From contig NZ_JAUQOM010000010.1 in the NCBI RefSeq assembly GCF_030580935.1, positions 1-64,000 on the forward strand: DNA of 64,000 nt, given 5' to 3'. Made by a program: the position numbers and the translations under genes. The notes under the pieces are model-generated. The model was not told the DNA's origin, did not search any database, and saw only the letters and a list, made by a program, of their open reading frames with translations. This document shows, one piece after another, positions 26,149 to 34,713 of this stretch (positions are counted from its first letter, which is position 1; every line of letters starts with the position of its first letter). Origin of the DNA: Sphingobium cyanobacteriorum. Its GTDB lineage: Bacteria > Pseudomonadota > Alphaproteobacteria > Sphingomonadales > Sphingomonadaceae.

Positions 26149-28413
26149 ATGAAGCTTGTCCATATGGCCTGCGTTGCGTCGATCATCGCCCTGTCATCGC
26201 CTGCATTGGCGCAGGACGCCAGCACGGGTAGCAGCAGTGTCAGCCCGCAGGATGGCGACATCATCGTCACTGCCCTGCGTCAATCGACTTTGCTGTCCAA
26301 GACGCCGATCACCCTGAGCGCCATCGGTGGCGACGACATCAAGACGACAGGCATAACCGATGCTCGCCGGCTGACCGAATTTGTCCCCAACGTGTCGCTG
26401 ACATCGGGCAGTAATGGCGTTCTGGTTTCGATCCGCGGTGTCAGCAGTTCCGATGTCGCCGAAAAGGGCGATCCCTCGGCGGCCTTCCTGCTGGACGGGA
26501 TTTACATCGCGCGCCCCCAGAGCCTGACCGCCGCCTATTATGATCTGGAGCGCGTGGAAGTGCTGCGTGGCCCGCAGGGAACGCTATATGGTCGCAACAC
26601 GACGGCCGGCGTGATCAACGCGATCTCTGCACGTCCGAAAGACACGTTCGAAGCCTCGCTGGACGGAAGCTACGGCAATCTCAACACCACCAACGACACC
26701 GCGATGGTCAATGTCGGCCTGGGCAACGGCCTTGGTATTCGTGCGGCCGTCAACTATCAGCGCCAGGATCCCTATTTCACCCTGTCGGGTCCGCAGACCG
26801 TCAAGTCTGGACCGTTGCGTGATACGCTTTCGGCGCGTCTGTCGTTCGGCGGCACGACGGGGAACCTGTCATTCGTGATCCGGGGCGAATATTCCCAGTC
26901 CAAGGCGATCGCCACGTCCGCAAGCTATGTGACGCTGGACAATTTCTACGACATGTCGACCGTGACGGTCGGGCGTGATCCCGTCTTTATCGGCGGATCG
27001 GCGAAGGAGCGGCGCCTTCTCAAATTTTCGCCGACGATCCAGGGCCGCTCCAATAACAAGACGTACAGCATCATGGGCGAATTCGTCTATGACGCCGGGC
27101 CGGTCGAACTCACCTATCTCGGCGGATATCGCCGGACCGAGTTGGATGCCACCTACAACACGATCTTCGTCATCGGCAATAATCAGACCGATCAGGATGG
27201 CACTCTGCCCGAACAGCAGAGCCACGAACTGCGGCTCGCCTTTGGCAAGGACAGTCCGTTGCACGGACAGGCGGGCATCTACTATTTCCGCGAAAAGACG
27301 ACCATCGAAACCGTCCTCGGCCAGCCGCTCGCCGGCTTCGTGTCCCCGACGGCATCGGGCTTCGGCATCTATTCGCGCCCGTCGCTTTCAAGTTCGCGGG
27401 CCGCTTTTGGCCAGATCACCTATGACATCACGCCAGACCTGCATGTGACCGGCGGCATTCGCTACACCGATGACAAGAAGTCATGGCAGGGCGCGCAGTT
27501 CGCGGACTTCCCGGACGTGGCCTCATCCTTCTGCGGCCAGTTGCGCTGCGTCCTGGCAGAAAACAATGCCGCGCGGCGCTTCAAGAAGGCAACCTGGCGG
27601 GCCGGCATTGACTATGACGCGCCCAATCTGGGCCTGTTCTATGCGTCGGTATCGACCGGGTACAAGGCCGGATCGTTCAACCCCGGTTGCGAGGTCGGCA
27701 CCGGCCCCACCTGCGGCCTGACCACCGATCAGCTATATTATGAACCTGAAACCCTGACGGCCTATGAAGTCGGCGCGAAGTTGCGCATCTCCGACGCATT
27801 CCGGTTCAATATCGCCGCCTTCCATTATGACTATAATAATCTTCAGGTGAACCAGGCGGTGATCCGGCCGACCCCGATGACGTTGACCAGCAACGCTGCG
27901 AAAGCCAAGATCGACGGGGTCGAGGTTGAGGCCACGCTGAAGCCCAGCCGGAACGATACGGTCAATCTATCCTATTCCTACACCGACGCACGTTACACCT
28001 CGTTCGTCGCCTCGGTGCTGGTGCCCAATGCCCTGGGTGGCCAGGATAGAGTGACCCGCAATTTCTCCGGCCTGCCACTCGATCGCGCGCCCAAACATAT
28101 CGTCATGGCCAGCTATACCCACGCCTTCCCGCTGGCGAATGGGGGTCAGGTCGACGCAGGCGTGCGGACGCGCCTGAGTTCGGGATATTATCTGGCGGAT
28201 CTGGCGATCCTTGGCCAATATCGTCAGCCATCCTATACCAAGTCGGATGTGACCCTGACATATAACGCGCCCGACAAGCGCTATTATGTTCAGGCCTTCG
28301 CTCAGAATATCGAGAATGAGATCACGATCGCCCAGGCCACTTCCGGGCTTGGCGCGCTGGTTTATATCGAAGAACCGCGCACCTACGGGGTACGCGCCGG
28401 CGTCAAGTTCTGA
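26149..28413 (+). CDS. TonB-dependent outer-membrane receptor (754 aa)
   Basis: A signal peptide (MKLVHMACVASIIALSSPALA) is followed by the TonB-box-like DIIVTALRQ, a plug domain with VSIRGVSSSDV and RVEVLRGPQGTLYGRNTTAG, and a C-terminal beta-barrel ending in the aromatic-rich RTYGVRAGVKF. GGGAGG is placed 8-13 bases before ATG 26149. Neighbouring catabolic genes suggest uptake of a glycoside or rhamnoside too large for porins. No SusD-like partner is present, as is usual for sphingomonads. A strong terminator follows. Confidence 0.92.
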   Translation: MKLVHMACVASIIALSSPALAQDASTGSSSVSPQDGDIIVTALRQSTLLSKTPITLSAIGGDDIKTTGITDARRLTEFVPNVSLTSGSNGVLVSIRGVSSSDVAEKGDPSAAFLLDGIYIARPQSLTAAYYDLERVEVLRGPQGTLYGRNTTAGVINAISARPKDTFEASLDGSYGNLNTTNDTAMVNVGLGNGLGIRAAVNYQRQDPYFTLSGPQTVKSGPLRDTLSARLSFGGTTGNLSFVIRGEYSQSKAIATSASYVTLDNFYDMSTVTVGRDPVFIGGSAKERRLLKFSPTIQGRSNNKTYSIMGEFVYDAGPVELTYLGGYRRTELDATYNTIFVIGNNQTDQDGTLPEQQSHELRLAFGKDSPLHGQAGIYYFREKTTIETVLGQPLAGFVSPTASGFGIYSRPSLSSSRAAFGQITYDITPDLHVTGGIRYTDDKKSWQGAQFADFPDVASSFCGQLRCVLAENNAARRFKKATWRAGIDYDAPNLGLFYASVSTGYKAGSFNPGCEVGTGPTCGLTTDQLYYEPETLTAYEVGAKLRISDAFRFNIAAFHYDYNNLQVNQAVIRPTPMTLTSNAAKAKIDGVEVEATLKPSRNDTVNLSYSYTDARYTSFVASVLVPNALGGQDRVTRNFSGLPLDRAPKHIVMASYTHAFPLANGGQVDAGVRTRLSSGYYLADLAILGQYRQPSYTKSDVTLTYNAPDKRYYVQAFAQNIENEITIAQATSGLGALVYIEEPRTYGVRAGVKF

Positions 28414-28423
28414 CGATTGCGGA

Positions 28424-28457
28424 AAGCGGGCTGCGCATATGTGCGCAGCCCGCTTTT
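28424..28457 (+). terminator. Strong Rho-independent terminator after the first TonB receptor
   Basis: A perfect 14-bp stem (28424-28437 with 28442-28455) around the loop TATG runs into a TTTT tract. The symmetric A/T ends would let it work on both strands. Confidence 0.9.
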
Positions 28458-28469
28458 CTTCGCTGACGC

Positions 28470-28990
28470 ATGATCGGCGTTGCGGCATGTAAGCCACAAT
28501 GGCCGTGTCGTAACAGTTGCCCATAGCTGCCGTCCGAAAGCGCAAACGCAGGACGGACATGGGTACGCCGCACCATGGCCTCTTGCTGCCGGGCGCTGAT
28601 ACCCGGCCTTTCCAGGCACAATTCCGCTCTGGCTGACGCCGCAAAGCTGGCAGAGACGCCGGACGGAGACGATTCTCTTCGCCTTGTCGACGATCTGGAA
28701 CCGCATCGCCGGCTTCCCCTGGCGAAAGGGCCGTGGCCTTCTTCGCTATGTCCCATTCCTGGTGGAGAAGGTCGTTCTCCCGCCACAGCCGGTTCAACTC
28801 TCCGCCGTGTCCGGGGACGCCGCCTTCTCCGGCGGATCGATCTCTTGATCAGGACGCTGGCTGATCCACCGCCTCACCGTCGACAGCCCAAACGGACGCT
28901 CGGATATGGTCGCCCATGTCGTGCATGCGCCGCGGCTGCGCTCCGGCCACATTGATCCGCGCCGCGGCGACTGGCGCATGGCCTGCGGAT
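28470..28990 (-). pseudogene. IS3-family transposase remnant
   Basis: On the minus strand scattered frames give RLWRENDLLHQEWDIAKKAT (end of an OrfA coiled coil), MRFQIVDKAKR with RRLCQLCGVSQS (start of an OrfB), and AMVRRTHVRPAFALSDGSYG (next part of OrfB). They are in different frames and most of the DDE integrase domain is missing. This is an old, non-functional IS3-type element wedged between the two receptor genes. Confidence 0.65.
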
Positions 28991-29089
28991 GGATGGTCGC
29001 ACAGGCGATGGCCAGTTTTACAACATTGCTGGCCCAACCTGCAATCAGCCCTACTTTACCGAAATGCTAATGGTGAAAGGATCAGCATT

Positions 29090-29310
29090 GGGTGGTCAGG
29101 AGGAATGGATATTCAATCAACGGTACCAATATGTACAATTGATGGAATTATACAGTATAACCCATTCATATTCGATAATATTCGATTATGAATATGGAAT
29201 AATCATGCAATATTCAATGATTGATATATATCATATGCCTATGATGAAAATGCCATGAAAATGGGATTCATGCGGTTATAATACTTCATATAATGATCAA
29301 AGGGCAAGAA
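29090..29310. promoter_or_regulatory. AT-rich regulatory stretch with TTCRAT repeats before the second receptor
   Basis: This is the most AT-rich stretch of the window. TTCAATCA occurs at 29112, TTCGATAA at 29171 and TTCGATTA at 29181, the latter two exactly 10 bp apart, and ATGATCAA lies near 29293. Similar elements precede the rhamnose genes. It probably holds the promoter and operators of the receptor at 29422. The remaining 28991-29421 sequence shows no gene. Confidence 0.4.
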
Positions 29311-29421
29311 TAACGGATGAATTGGCCATCCTTTTCCTGCGGCAAAGCGGAATATGGATGGGCAGACAAGAGGGAGGCGTCGGCGACAGACCGACCCCCA
29401 TGATGCAGCAGGAAGAACAAA

Positions 29422-31692
29422 ATGATGTTACGGGGAAAGGGTAGAGCAGAAATGAATAGTCATCGCATACGGGCCGCGATCATGGCTTCGGCGTCGGTCG
29501 GGGGACTGACCGCTTTGGGTTTGATGTTGACGCCCGCCACCGCCTTTGCGCAGGCGCAGGGTGAAAGTGGTTCCAGCAGCCTTGGGTCGGAAATCATCGT
29601 TACCGCGCAGAAGCGCGAAGAGCGCCTGCAAGATGTGCCTGTCCCTGTGACGGCCGTCACGGCGAACACGTTGATCGAAAATAACCAGTTGAAGGCGCAG
29701 GACTTCTTCTCCAGCGTGCCGGGACTTAACCTGCAATTCCAGAATAATCGCGCGAACCTGTCCATTCGTGGGATCACGACCGGCCCGGCCACGGGCAATC
29801 CCGTCGTCGGCTACACGATCGATGACATTCCTTATGGTTCGTCCGCTGGCCTTGCGGGCCTGTTCGGCAGCGCGCCTGATCTTGACCCGACCGAACTGGC
29901 CCGGATCGAAGTGCTGCGCGGACCGCAGGGCACGCTCTACGGCGCCAGCAGCATGGGCGGCCTGGTCAAATATGTCACGGTCGATCCGTCGACCCAGGAA
30001 TTCAGCGGCACGATCGGCGGTGGCCTCAATATCATTCGCGGGTCGGGTGATGATGTCGGCTATAATCTGAGGGGCGCGATCAATGTGCCGCTGAGCGAAA
30101 CCTTCGCCGTGCGTGCGAGCGCCTTCACACGCGAAGATCCGGGCTATCTCGACAATGTCGTCACCGGCCAGCGCAACGTCAATCAGGTGCGCGTTTCCGG
30201 TGGCCGGCTGTCGGGCATCTGGAAGCCATCGGACGATTTCTCGATCAAGCTGAGTGCCTTGATCCAGGACCGTAAAATCTATGGATCGTCCGATGTCGAC
30301 TCCCGTCTGGGGTCGCGTTACCAGCAGACCAACCAGTTCGGCACCGGCCCCAGCCGCTGGAAGAACCAGATGTACAGCGCGGTCATCAACGCATCGCTCG
30401 GCAATGCAGAACTGACATCGCTGACCGCCTTTTCGATCAGCGACAATTATGACACGGTCGATTTTTCCGCGGCGGCGCTAACCGGGATCTGGCCTGACCT
30501 CTTCCCCGAAGCGGGCGTGGATCAGTGGGCCACGGTGCTGCGCCAGGACTATCGCGTAAAGAAATTCTCGCAGGAAATTCGTATCGCGACGCCGATCACC
30601 GACAATATCGACTGGATCGTGGGCGGATTCTACACCCATGAAGCCACCAAATATTCGATCCAGACCTTTGCGACCGATGCGACGAACGGCACCAGCTATG
30701 GCCTGCCGATCCTGTGGCGCGACAATCTGACGTTCAAGGAATATGCCGGGTTCACCAATCTGGTGGTCCGCCTGTCGGATCAGTTCGATCTGCAAGGCGG
30801 CCTGCGCTACAGCGAAAACAGGCAGTTGCTCAATCATCGCGAATGGACCTTCTTCGGGCCGGCTGAAGGGCTGTTCTCCAATCCGCGGTCGAAGGGCCAT
30901 GCCCTGACCTATCATTTCACCCCGCGCTTCAAGATTTCGCCCGACCACATGGTCTATGGGCGGATCGCGACCGGCTATCGCCCCGGTGGCCCGAACGCCA
31001 CATGCGATGTCGGCATTCCGTGCGATTATCGCCCCGACAAGACGACCAACTATGAAATCGGGGCGAAGGGCGACCTGCTGAACAAGACATTGTCCTATGA
31101 CGTGTCCTTCTATTATATCGACTGGAAGGATATTCAGGTCACGCAGGTGGCGCCGGCCGGCACGTTCAACTATAATGCGAATGCCAACCGGGCGCGCAGC
31201 CAGGGTGTCGAAATGTCGTTCGAGGCACGGCCTGCCGAGGGCCTGACCCTGACCGCATGGGGTGCCTATACCGATGCGACATTGCGTGAGGATTTCACGG
31301 AACTGAGCGCAGTCTATGCGGCCAAGGGCGATCGCCTGCCCTTCTCCAGTCGGTGGTCGGGCCGTGTGTCCGCCAATCAGGAATTCCCGCTGAGCGCCAA
31401 TGTCACAGGTTTTGCCAATATCGCGATGAGCTATGTGGGTTTCCGTCAGGGTGAGTTCGTGCCGTCCGCGGCGCAGGCGGACCTGCGCCAGAGATATCCC
31501 GCCTATACCAGCTTCGACCTGACTGGCGGCATCAAGGGCGACGACTGGCGGATCAACCTGTTCATCCAGAACCTGACCAACAAGCGTGGCCTGACCGGCG
31601 GCGGCTTTAATAACCAGACCACCTTCAATCCCTTCTGGTTCAACTATACCCAGCCGCGCACGATGGGCTTCAATATCGAAAAGAGCTTCTGA
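29422..31692 (+). CDS. Second TonB-dependent outer-membrane receptor (756 aa)
   Basis: The protein has a signal sequence ending ATAFAQAQG, a TonB-box-like SEIIVTAQKREERLQDVPV, a plug domain (LSIRGITTG, RIEVLRGPQGTLYGASSMGG) and a 22-strand-type barrel closing with PRTMGFNIEKSF. ATG 29422 is used since AGGAAG sits 6-7 bases upstream; ATG 29452 would give a shorter signal. It is only distantly similar to the receptor at 26149, so the two probably import different glycosides. A perfect terminator follows. Confidence 0.92.
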   Translation: MMLRGKGRAEMNSHRIRAAIMASASVGGLTALGLMLTPATAFAQAQGESGSSSLGSEIIVTAQKREERLQDVPVPVTAVTANTLIENNQLKAQDFFSSVPGLNLQFQNNRANLSIRGITTGPATGNPVVGYTIDDIPYGSSAGLAGLFGSAPDLDPTELARIEVLRGPQGTLYGASSMGGLVKYVTVDPSTQEFSGTIGGGLNIIRGSGDDVGYNLRGAINVPLSETFAVRASAFTREDPGYLDNVVTGQRNVNQVRVSGGRLSGIWKPSDDFSIKLSALIQDRKIYGSSDVDSRLGSRYQQTNQFGTGPSRWKNQMYSAVINASLGNAELTSLTAFSISDNYDTVDFSAAALTGIWPDLFPEAGVDQWATVLRQDYRVKKFSQEIRIATPITDNIDWIVGGFYTHEATKYSIQTFATDATNGTSYGLPILWRDNLTFKEYAGFTNLVVRLSDQFDLQGGLRYSENRQLLNHREWTFFGPAEGLFSNPRSKGHALTYHFTPRFKISPDHMVYGRIATGYRPGGPNATCDVGIPCDYRPDKTTNYEIGAKGDLLNKTLSYDVSFYYIDWKDIQVTQVAPAGTFNYNANANRARSQGVEMSFEARPAEGLTLTAWGAYTDATLREDFTELSAVYAAKGDRLPFSSRWSGRVSANQEFPLSANVTGFANIAMSYVGFRQGEFVPSAAQADLRQRYPAYTSFDLTGGIKGDDWRINLFIQNLTNKRGLTGGGFNNQTTFNPFWFNYTQPRTMGFNIEKSF

Positions 31693-31728
31693 ATGGCCTG
31701 AATGCTCTATTTTCAGTTGCATATGGCC

Positions 31729-31766
31729 GGGCGCCTGCGGGATAATAACCGCAGGCGCCCGTTTTT
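31729..31766 (+). terminator. Rho-independent terminator after the second TonB receptor
   Basis: A perfect 12-bp GC stem (31729-31740 with 31749-31760) with an 8-nt loop is followed by G and five T residues. Confidence 0.92.
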
Positions 31767-31819
31767 GTAATGATCATCGGAATGTGCGACACAGCCGGAC
31801 CGACGGCCAGGAGTAAGCT

Positions 31820-32200
31820 ATGCTGGATTTCACATTCGACCAGGTCAAGGGCCGGCTTCATATCAAATATACCGGCTTCTGGAGCGAGGCGGAATCCGAT
31901 GAGGCGATCGCCGCATTCAAGAGTTACACGAAGAAGCTGGCCGTCAGCCATGGCGCCTTCACCCTGCTCGACGATATGTCGGGCTGGGTGCCCCAGGCCC
32001 CGGCGGTGGTGGAGAATAATGTCGAGTTCGGGCATTTCTGCATGACTCTGCCGCTTGTGCGCAACGCCATGATCATCTGCTCGCCGCTCGTGCGCAGGCA
32101 GGTATTGCGTACGGTTCAGGCGCTGGAGTGCGGCGTCTATGACAATTTTGCCGAAGCCGACACATGGTTGAGCGAGGTTGAGCCGGTTCGGGCGACCTGA
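31820..32200 (+). CDS. Small cytoplasmic protein, STAS/SpoIIAA-like (126 aa)
   Basis: AGGAG lies eight bases before ATG 31820. The sequence LDFTFDQVKGRLHIKYTG, then FTLLDDMSGWVPQAP and ANSEC-like alternation of short strands and helices, resembles the SpoIIAA/STAS-like fold found in sphingomonad hypothetical proteins. It has no signal or membrane segment. Function is unknown. It stands alone after the receptor's terminator. Confidence 0.55.
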   Translation: MLDFTFDQVKGRLHIKYTGFWSEAESDEAIAAFKSYTKKLAVSHGAFTLLDDMSGWVPQAPAVVENNVEFGHFCMTLPLVRNAMIICSPLVRRQVLRTVQALECGVYDNFAEADTWLSEVEPVRAT

Positions 32201-32495
32201 CAATCGACAATCGCCAACCATCACGCAAGGCCCGCCCTTCGCAGAGATGGTGGCCGACAGGCCATATTTGCTGTCATCAGAACATTTGGCACCAACCACG
32301 CGCTTGATCATTACTGATACTCTGGACTGTCAGGAAACAGTATCGCGCACAAATGAAGGTTTATCAGGTGCGAAACGACCAAATCGTTGAAAGTGAAAGC
32401 CGAGAAATAATCCAGAAAATATGAAATAATTCGACAAGCGATCTGTCCGACGGATCACTGTATATGTCAGCGGTGATTGCTATCGTTCATCAGCA

Positions 32496-33152
32496 TTAAC
32501 TCACACGGTCAGGCCATCCAGCCACGAACTCACTACTCCCGTCGATGACCAATGCCTCGCCGTCCCGCAACAGTCGGTGCGGAATGTTGTTTTGCTGGTA
32601 GTATCTGGCCTCATCAGCGGCCTGGTCACGGCCCGGATGATCGGAATCGTAGTGAACGACGATGGCCGCAGAGATGATTTGTAATCCCTCCCATATCAGA
32701 CCATCATTGTACCCGCTCAGCGCTTCGTATGATGCTGCCGATGGGGTAAGCCCCCGGAGATCGGACGATGCGATGACCGCGGCCGCGCTAAAGCCGGCAT
32801 AGACGATCCGCTTTTGAGCCAGCAACGTTGGAAGAAGCATGTCCAACCCGCTTTGCCGCATTGCCTTACGCAGGATGAACGCATTGCCTCCATTCACCCA
32901 AAGCATGTCGAATGCCCTCAGGTCACTGGCAAGTTGATCCTTGGAAGTGAAGTAGGACCGAAGATCGAGCTCTTTCACCGAAAATCCCAGCTTTGACATA
33001 ACGGTCGTTTGGCTGGATCGGAACTGTTCGCGAGCTTCCGGAGCATTGTCGAGTGCGTTAAGAATGAGGGCGCATCGTGCGTTGTTTCCTGCCATCCGGA
33101 TCAAGGGGGCAGGGTCATTGCCGAGCAGGAATGACGAAAGATACAGCTTCAT
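32496..33152 (-). CDS. Peptidase S51 (peptidase E-like) protein (218 aa)
   Basis: The motifs MLWVNGGNAFILRKAMRQSG near residue 83 and YAGFSAAAVIAS near residue 117, containing the nucleophilic serine, are those of the S51/glutamine-amidotransferase-like family that includes aspartyl dipeptidase. The C-terminal HYDSDHPG segment supplies the further catalytic histidine. Codon use is more AT-rich than surrounding catabolic genes, and the gene is flanked by a resolvase remnant, which suggests it came in by transfer. The 32201-32495 gap upstream of its 3' end holds no gene. Confidence 0.8.
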   Translation of the reverse strand: MKLYLSSFLLGNDPAPLIRMAGNNARCALILNALDNAPEAREQFRSSQTTVMSKLGFSVKELDLRSYFTSKDQLASDLRAFDMLWVNGGNAFILRKAMRQSGLDMLLPTLLAQKRIVYAGFSAAAVIASSDLRGLTPSAASYEALSGYNDGLIWEGLQIISAAIVVHYDSDHPGRDQAADEARYYQQNNIPHRLLRDGEALVIDGSSEFVAGWPDRVS

Positions 33153-33159
33153 TGGATCG

Positions 33160-33481
33160 TTCCGATAAAATTGACCAATGCGATAGGTTGATCAAAATCG
33201 AAGCGACACCCTTCGAAGATGGATAACTTTGCCTTCGAAAAATCGAGATGGATGATTGTATCGGTTCGGCTGATCCGTTCATAAAATGTACTTTTATTAA
33301 TTGTCGCTTGCCCGTCAGACATGGAATGAGGGTGGCGTTCGCGTTCGGGCACTGTGAGGATATAGCCATGCAACGCTTGGTCGAGACAGGGGCGATCCCG
33401 GTTCGTACCGGTGAACCCCTTGTCGATGTGATCGGCCGCCATGCCGAGCCTGGGCAGCGCGTATAATAGCGTGTACGTCAT
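33160..33481 (-). pseudogene. Serine resolvase remnant
   Basis: The minus-strand frame contains LGMAADHIDKGFTGTNRDRP followed by CLDQAL, the conserved stretch of small serine recombinases that lies after the catalytic serine region. The N-terminal YARVST part and the DNA-binding domain are absent and downstream similarity fades into another frame. It ends against the peptidase E start. It is a second relic of a resolvase-type element, unrelated in position to the one at 2522. Confidence 0.6.
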
Positions 33482-33737
33482 ATGCCGAACTGTAACGTAT
33501 AAGCTCCCGTCACCGTAAAATATATGACATTGTCTATGTGCGGATCAGCATTCGGCTGTTTTCCGTGAATCAGGGAACCAGCCGGGGCGTGGCCGCTGAA
33601 CCATCCTCTATCGGGCAGGGGGGGATTGCCATCGGGTGTGATCAAGGGCCGGAGATTGGAAATCCGTCCTGGCAAGCATTGCTATCGTCATTCTTTCCAC
33701 TTCGACGGCGGACAATCGAGAATCTGTCAAAACATCG
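33482..33737. other. Unassigned gap
   Basis: No domain, ribosome site or structure that I recognise is present between the resolvase remnant and the LysR gene end. Confidence 0.4.
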
Positions 33738-34613
33738 CTAGCCGCGCAGCGCCGTCAGCCTTTCCTCCAGCGCGGACATCAGCGGCACAGGCTGTGCCAG
33801 CAACGGTTCGGCTGTCTGCGTTGCGATCCAGCCGATCCGTCTTTGCATCTGGAATCCGGTCAGGCGCGGCCGGGTGACGCCGGGATGGGTGTGACTGTCG
33901 GGCATGACCGTGATGCCCAGCCCGGCCGCGACCATCGCCAGCACCCGTTCGTCATTGGTCGACCGCAGCGAGAAATGCGGACGCACCCCGCGCTCGGTGA
34001 AAAAGCGGCTGGTGTCGGACAGCGCTTCGCAATGGCGGCGCACGATCATCACCTCATTGGCCAGTTCCGCCGCATCGATGGCCAGTGCGCCGGCCAGCCG
34101 ATGACCGGCCGCCATCGCCAGCCCATAGCCCTCGGCATAGATGAACCGCTCGGCGAAACGATCCGCTCCACGGTCCACCAGCGTCAGCGCCAGGTCGATC
34201 CGTCCCTTGGCCAGATGCCCGGTCAATTCCCGTTCGCTGCCGAACAACAGTTCGAAGCGATAGCTGTCACCTGGCCGGGTCTGCGCGATCGCGGCGGCGA
34301 CCGGATCGGCCGGAATGCTGCCCAGCACCCCGATCCGCAGCGCCGGCATCGCGCCCGTCAGTCCCATGGATTGCTGCGCCAGATTATATTCGCGCTCGAT
34401 CCGCCGGGCATGGATCAAAAAGCGCGATCCCGCGTCGGTCAGTTCGACGCGCTGGTTCGACCGGATGAAGAGGGGCTGGCCCAGCGCCCGCTCCAGCTTG
34501 GCAATGCCGACCGACAGGGTGGGCTGGGACACGTTGCAATGGCCTGCCGCGCGCGAGAAATTGCCCTGATCGACCACGGCGAGGAAATAGCGAAGGAGGT
34601 AGCGATCAAGCAT
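33738..34613 (-). CDS. LysR-family regulator (291 aa)
   Basis: The N-terminal helix-turn-helix (LLRYFLAVVDQGNFSRAAGH, then CNVSQPTLSVGIAKLERALG) is classical LysR, followed by an effector domain with LRIGVLGSIPADPVAAA. It is divergent from the isovaleryl-CoA dehydrogenase gene with a 100-bp intergenic region containing an ATA-N5-TAT element, so it most likely controls the leucine/isovalerate cluster. The effector is unknown, an acyl-CoA or branched-chain acid being plausible. Confidence 0.85.
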   Translation of the reverse strand: MLDRYLLRYFLAVVDQGNFSRAAGHCNVSQPTLSVGIAKLERALGQPLFIRSNQRVELTDAGSRFLIHARRIEREYNLAQQSMGLTGAMPALRIGVLGSIPADPVAAAIAQTRPGDSYRFELLFGSERELTGHLAKGRIDLALTLVDRGADRFAERFIYAEGYGLAMAAGHRLAGALAIDAAELANEVMIVRRHCEALSDTSRFFTERGVRPHFSLRSTNDERVLAMVAAGLGITVMPDSHTHPGVTRPRLTGFQMQRRIGWIATQTAEPLLAQPVPLMSALEERLTALRG

Positions 34614-34627
34614 GGCGGTCTTATATC

Positions 34628-34638
34628 ATAGATAGTAT
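34628..34638. promoter_or_regulatory. Candidate LysR binding element
   Basis: ATAGATAGTAT (ATA, 5-nt spacer, TAT) lies inside the T-N11-A frame typical of LysR sites, between the divergent LysR and liuA genes. Confidence 0.35.
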
Positions 34639-34713
34639 CAATGGACTTGTTGAGGAAGGTTCAATTTTTCAAAAGCAGTAATGGCCGCTAACAGGCGAGG
34701 CAGGAGAGACGCC

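Noticed and set aside
28989..29258. An 89-codon plus-strand frame in the AT-rich stretch
   Set aside because: Its composition reflects AT-rich non-coding DNA, it has no family resemblance, and it overlaps repeated operator-like motifs.
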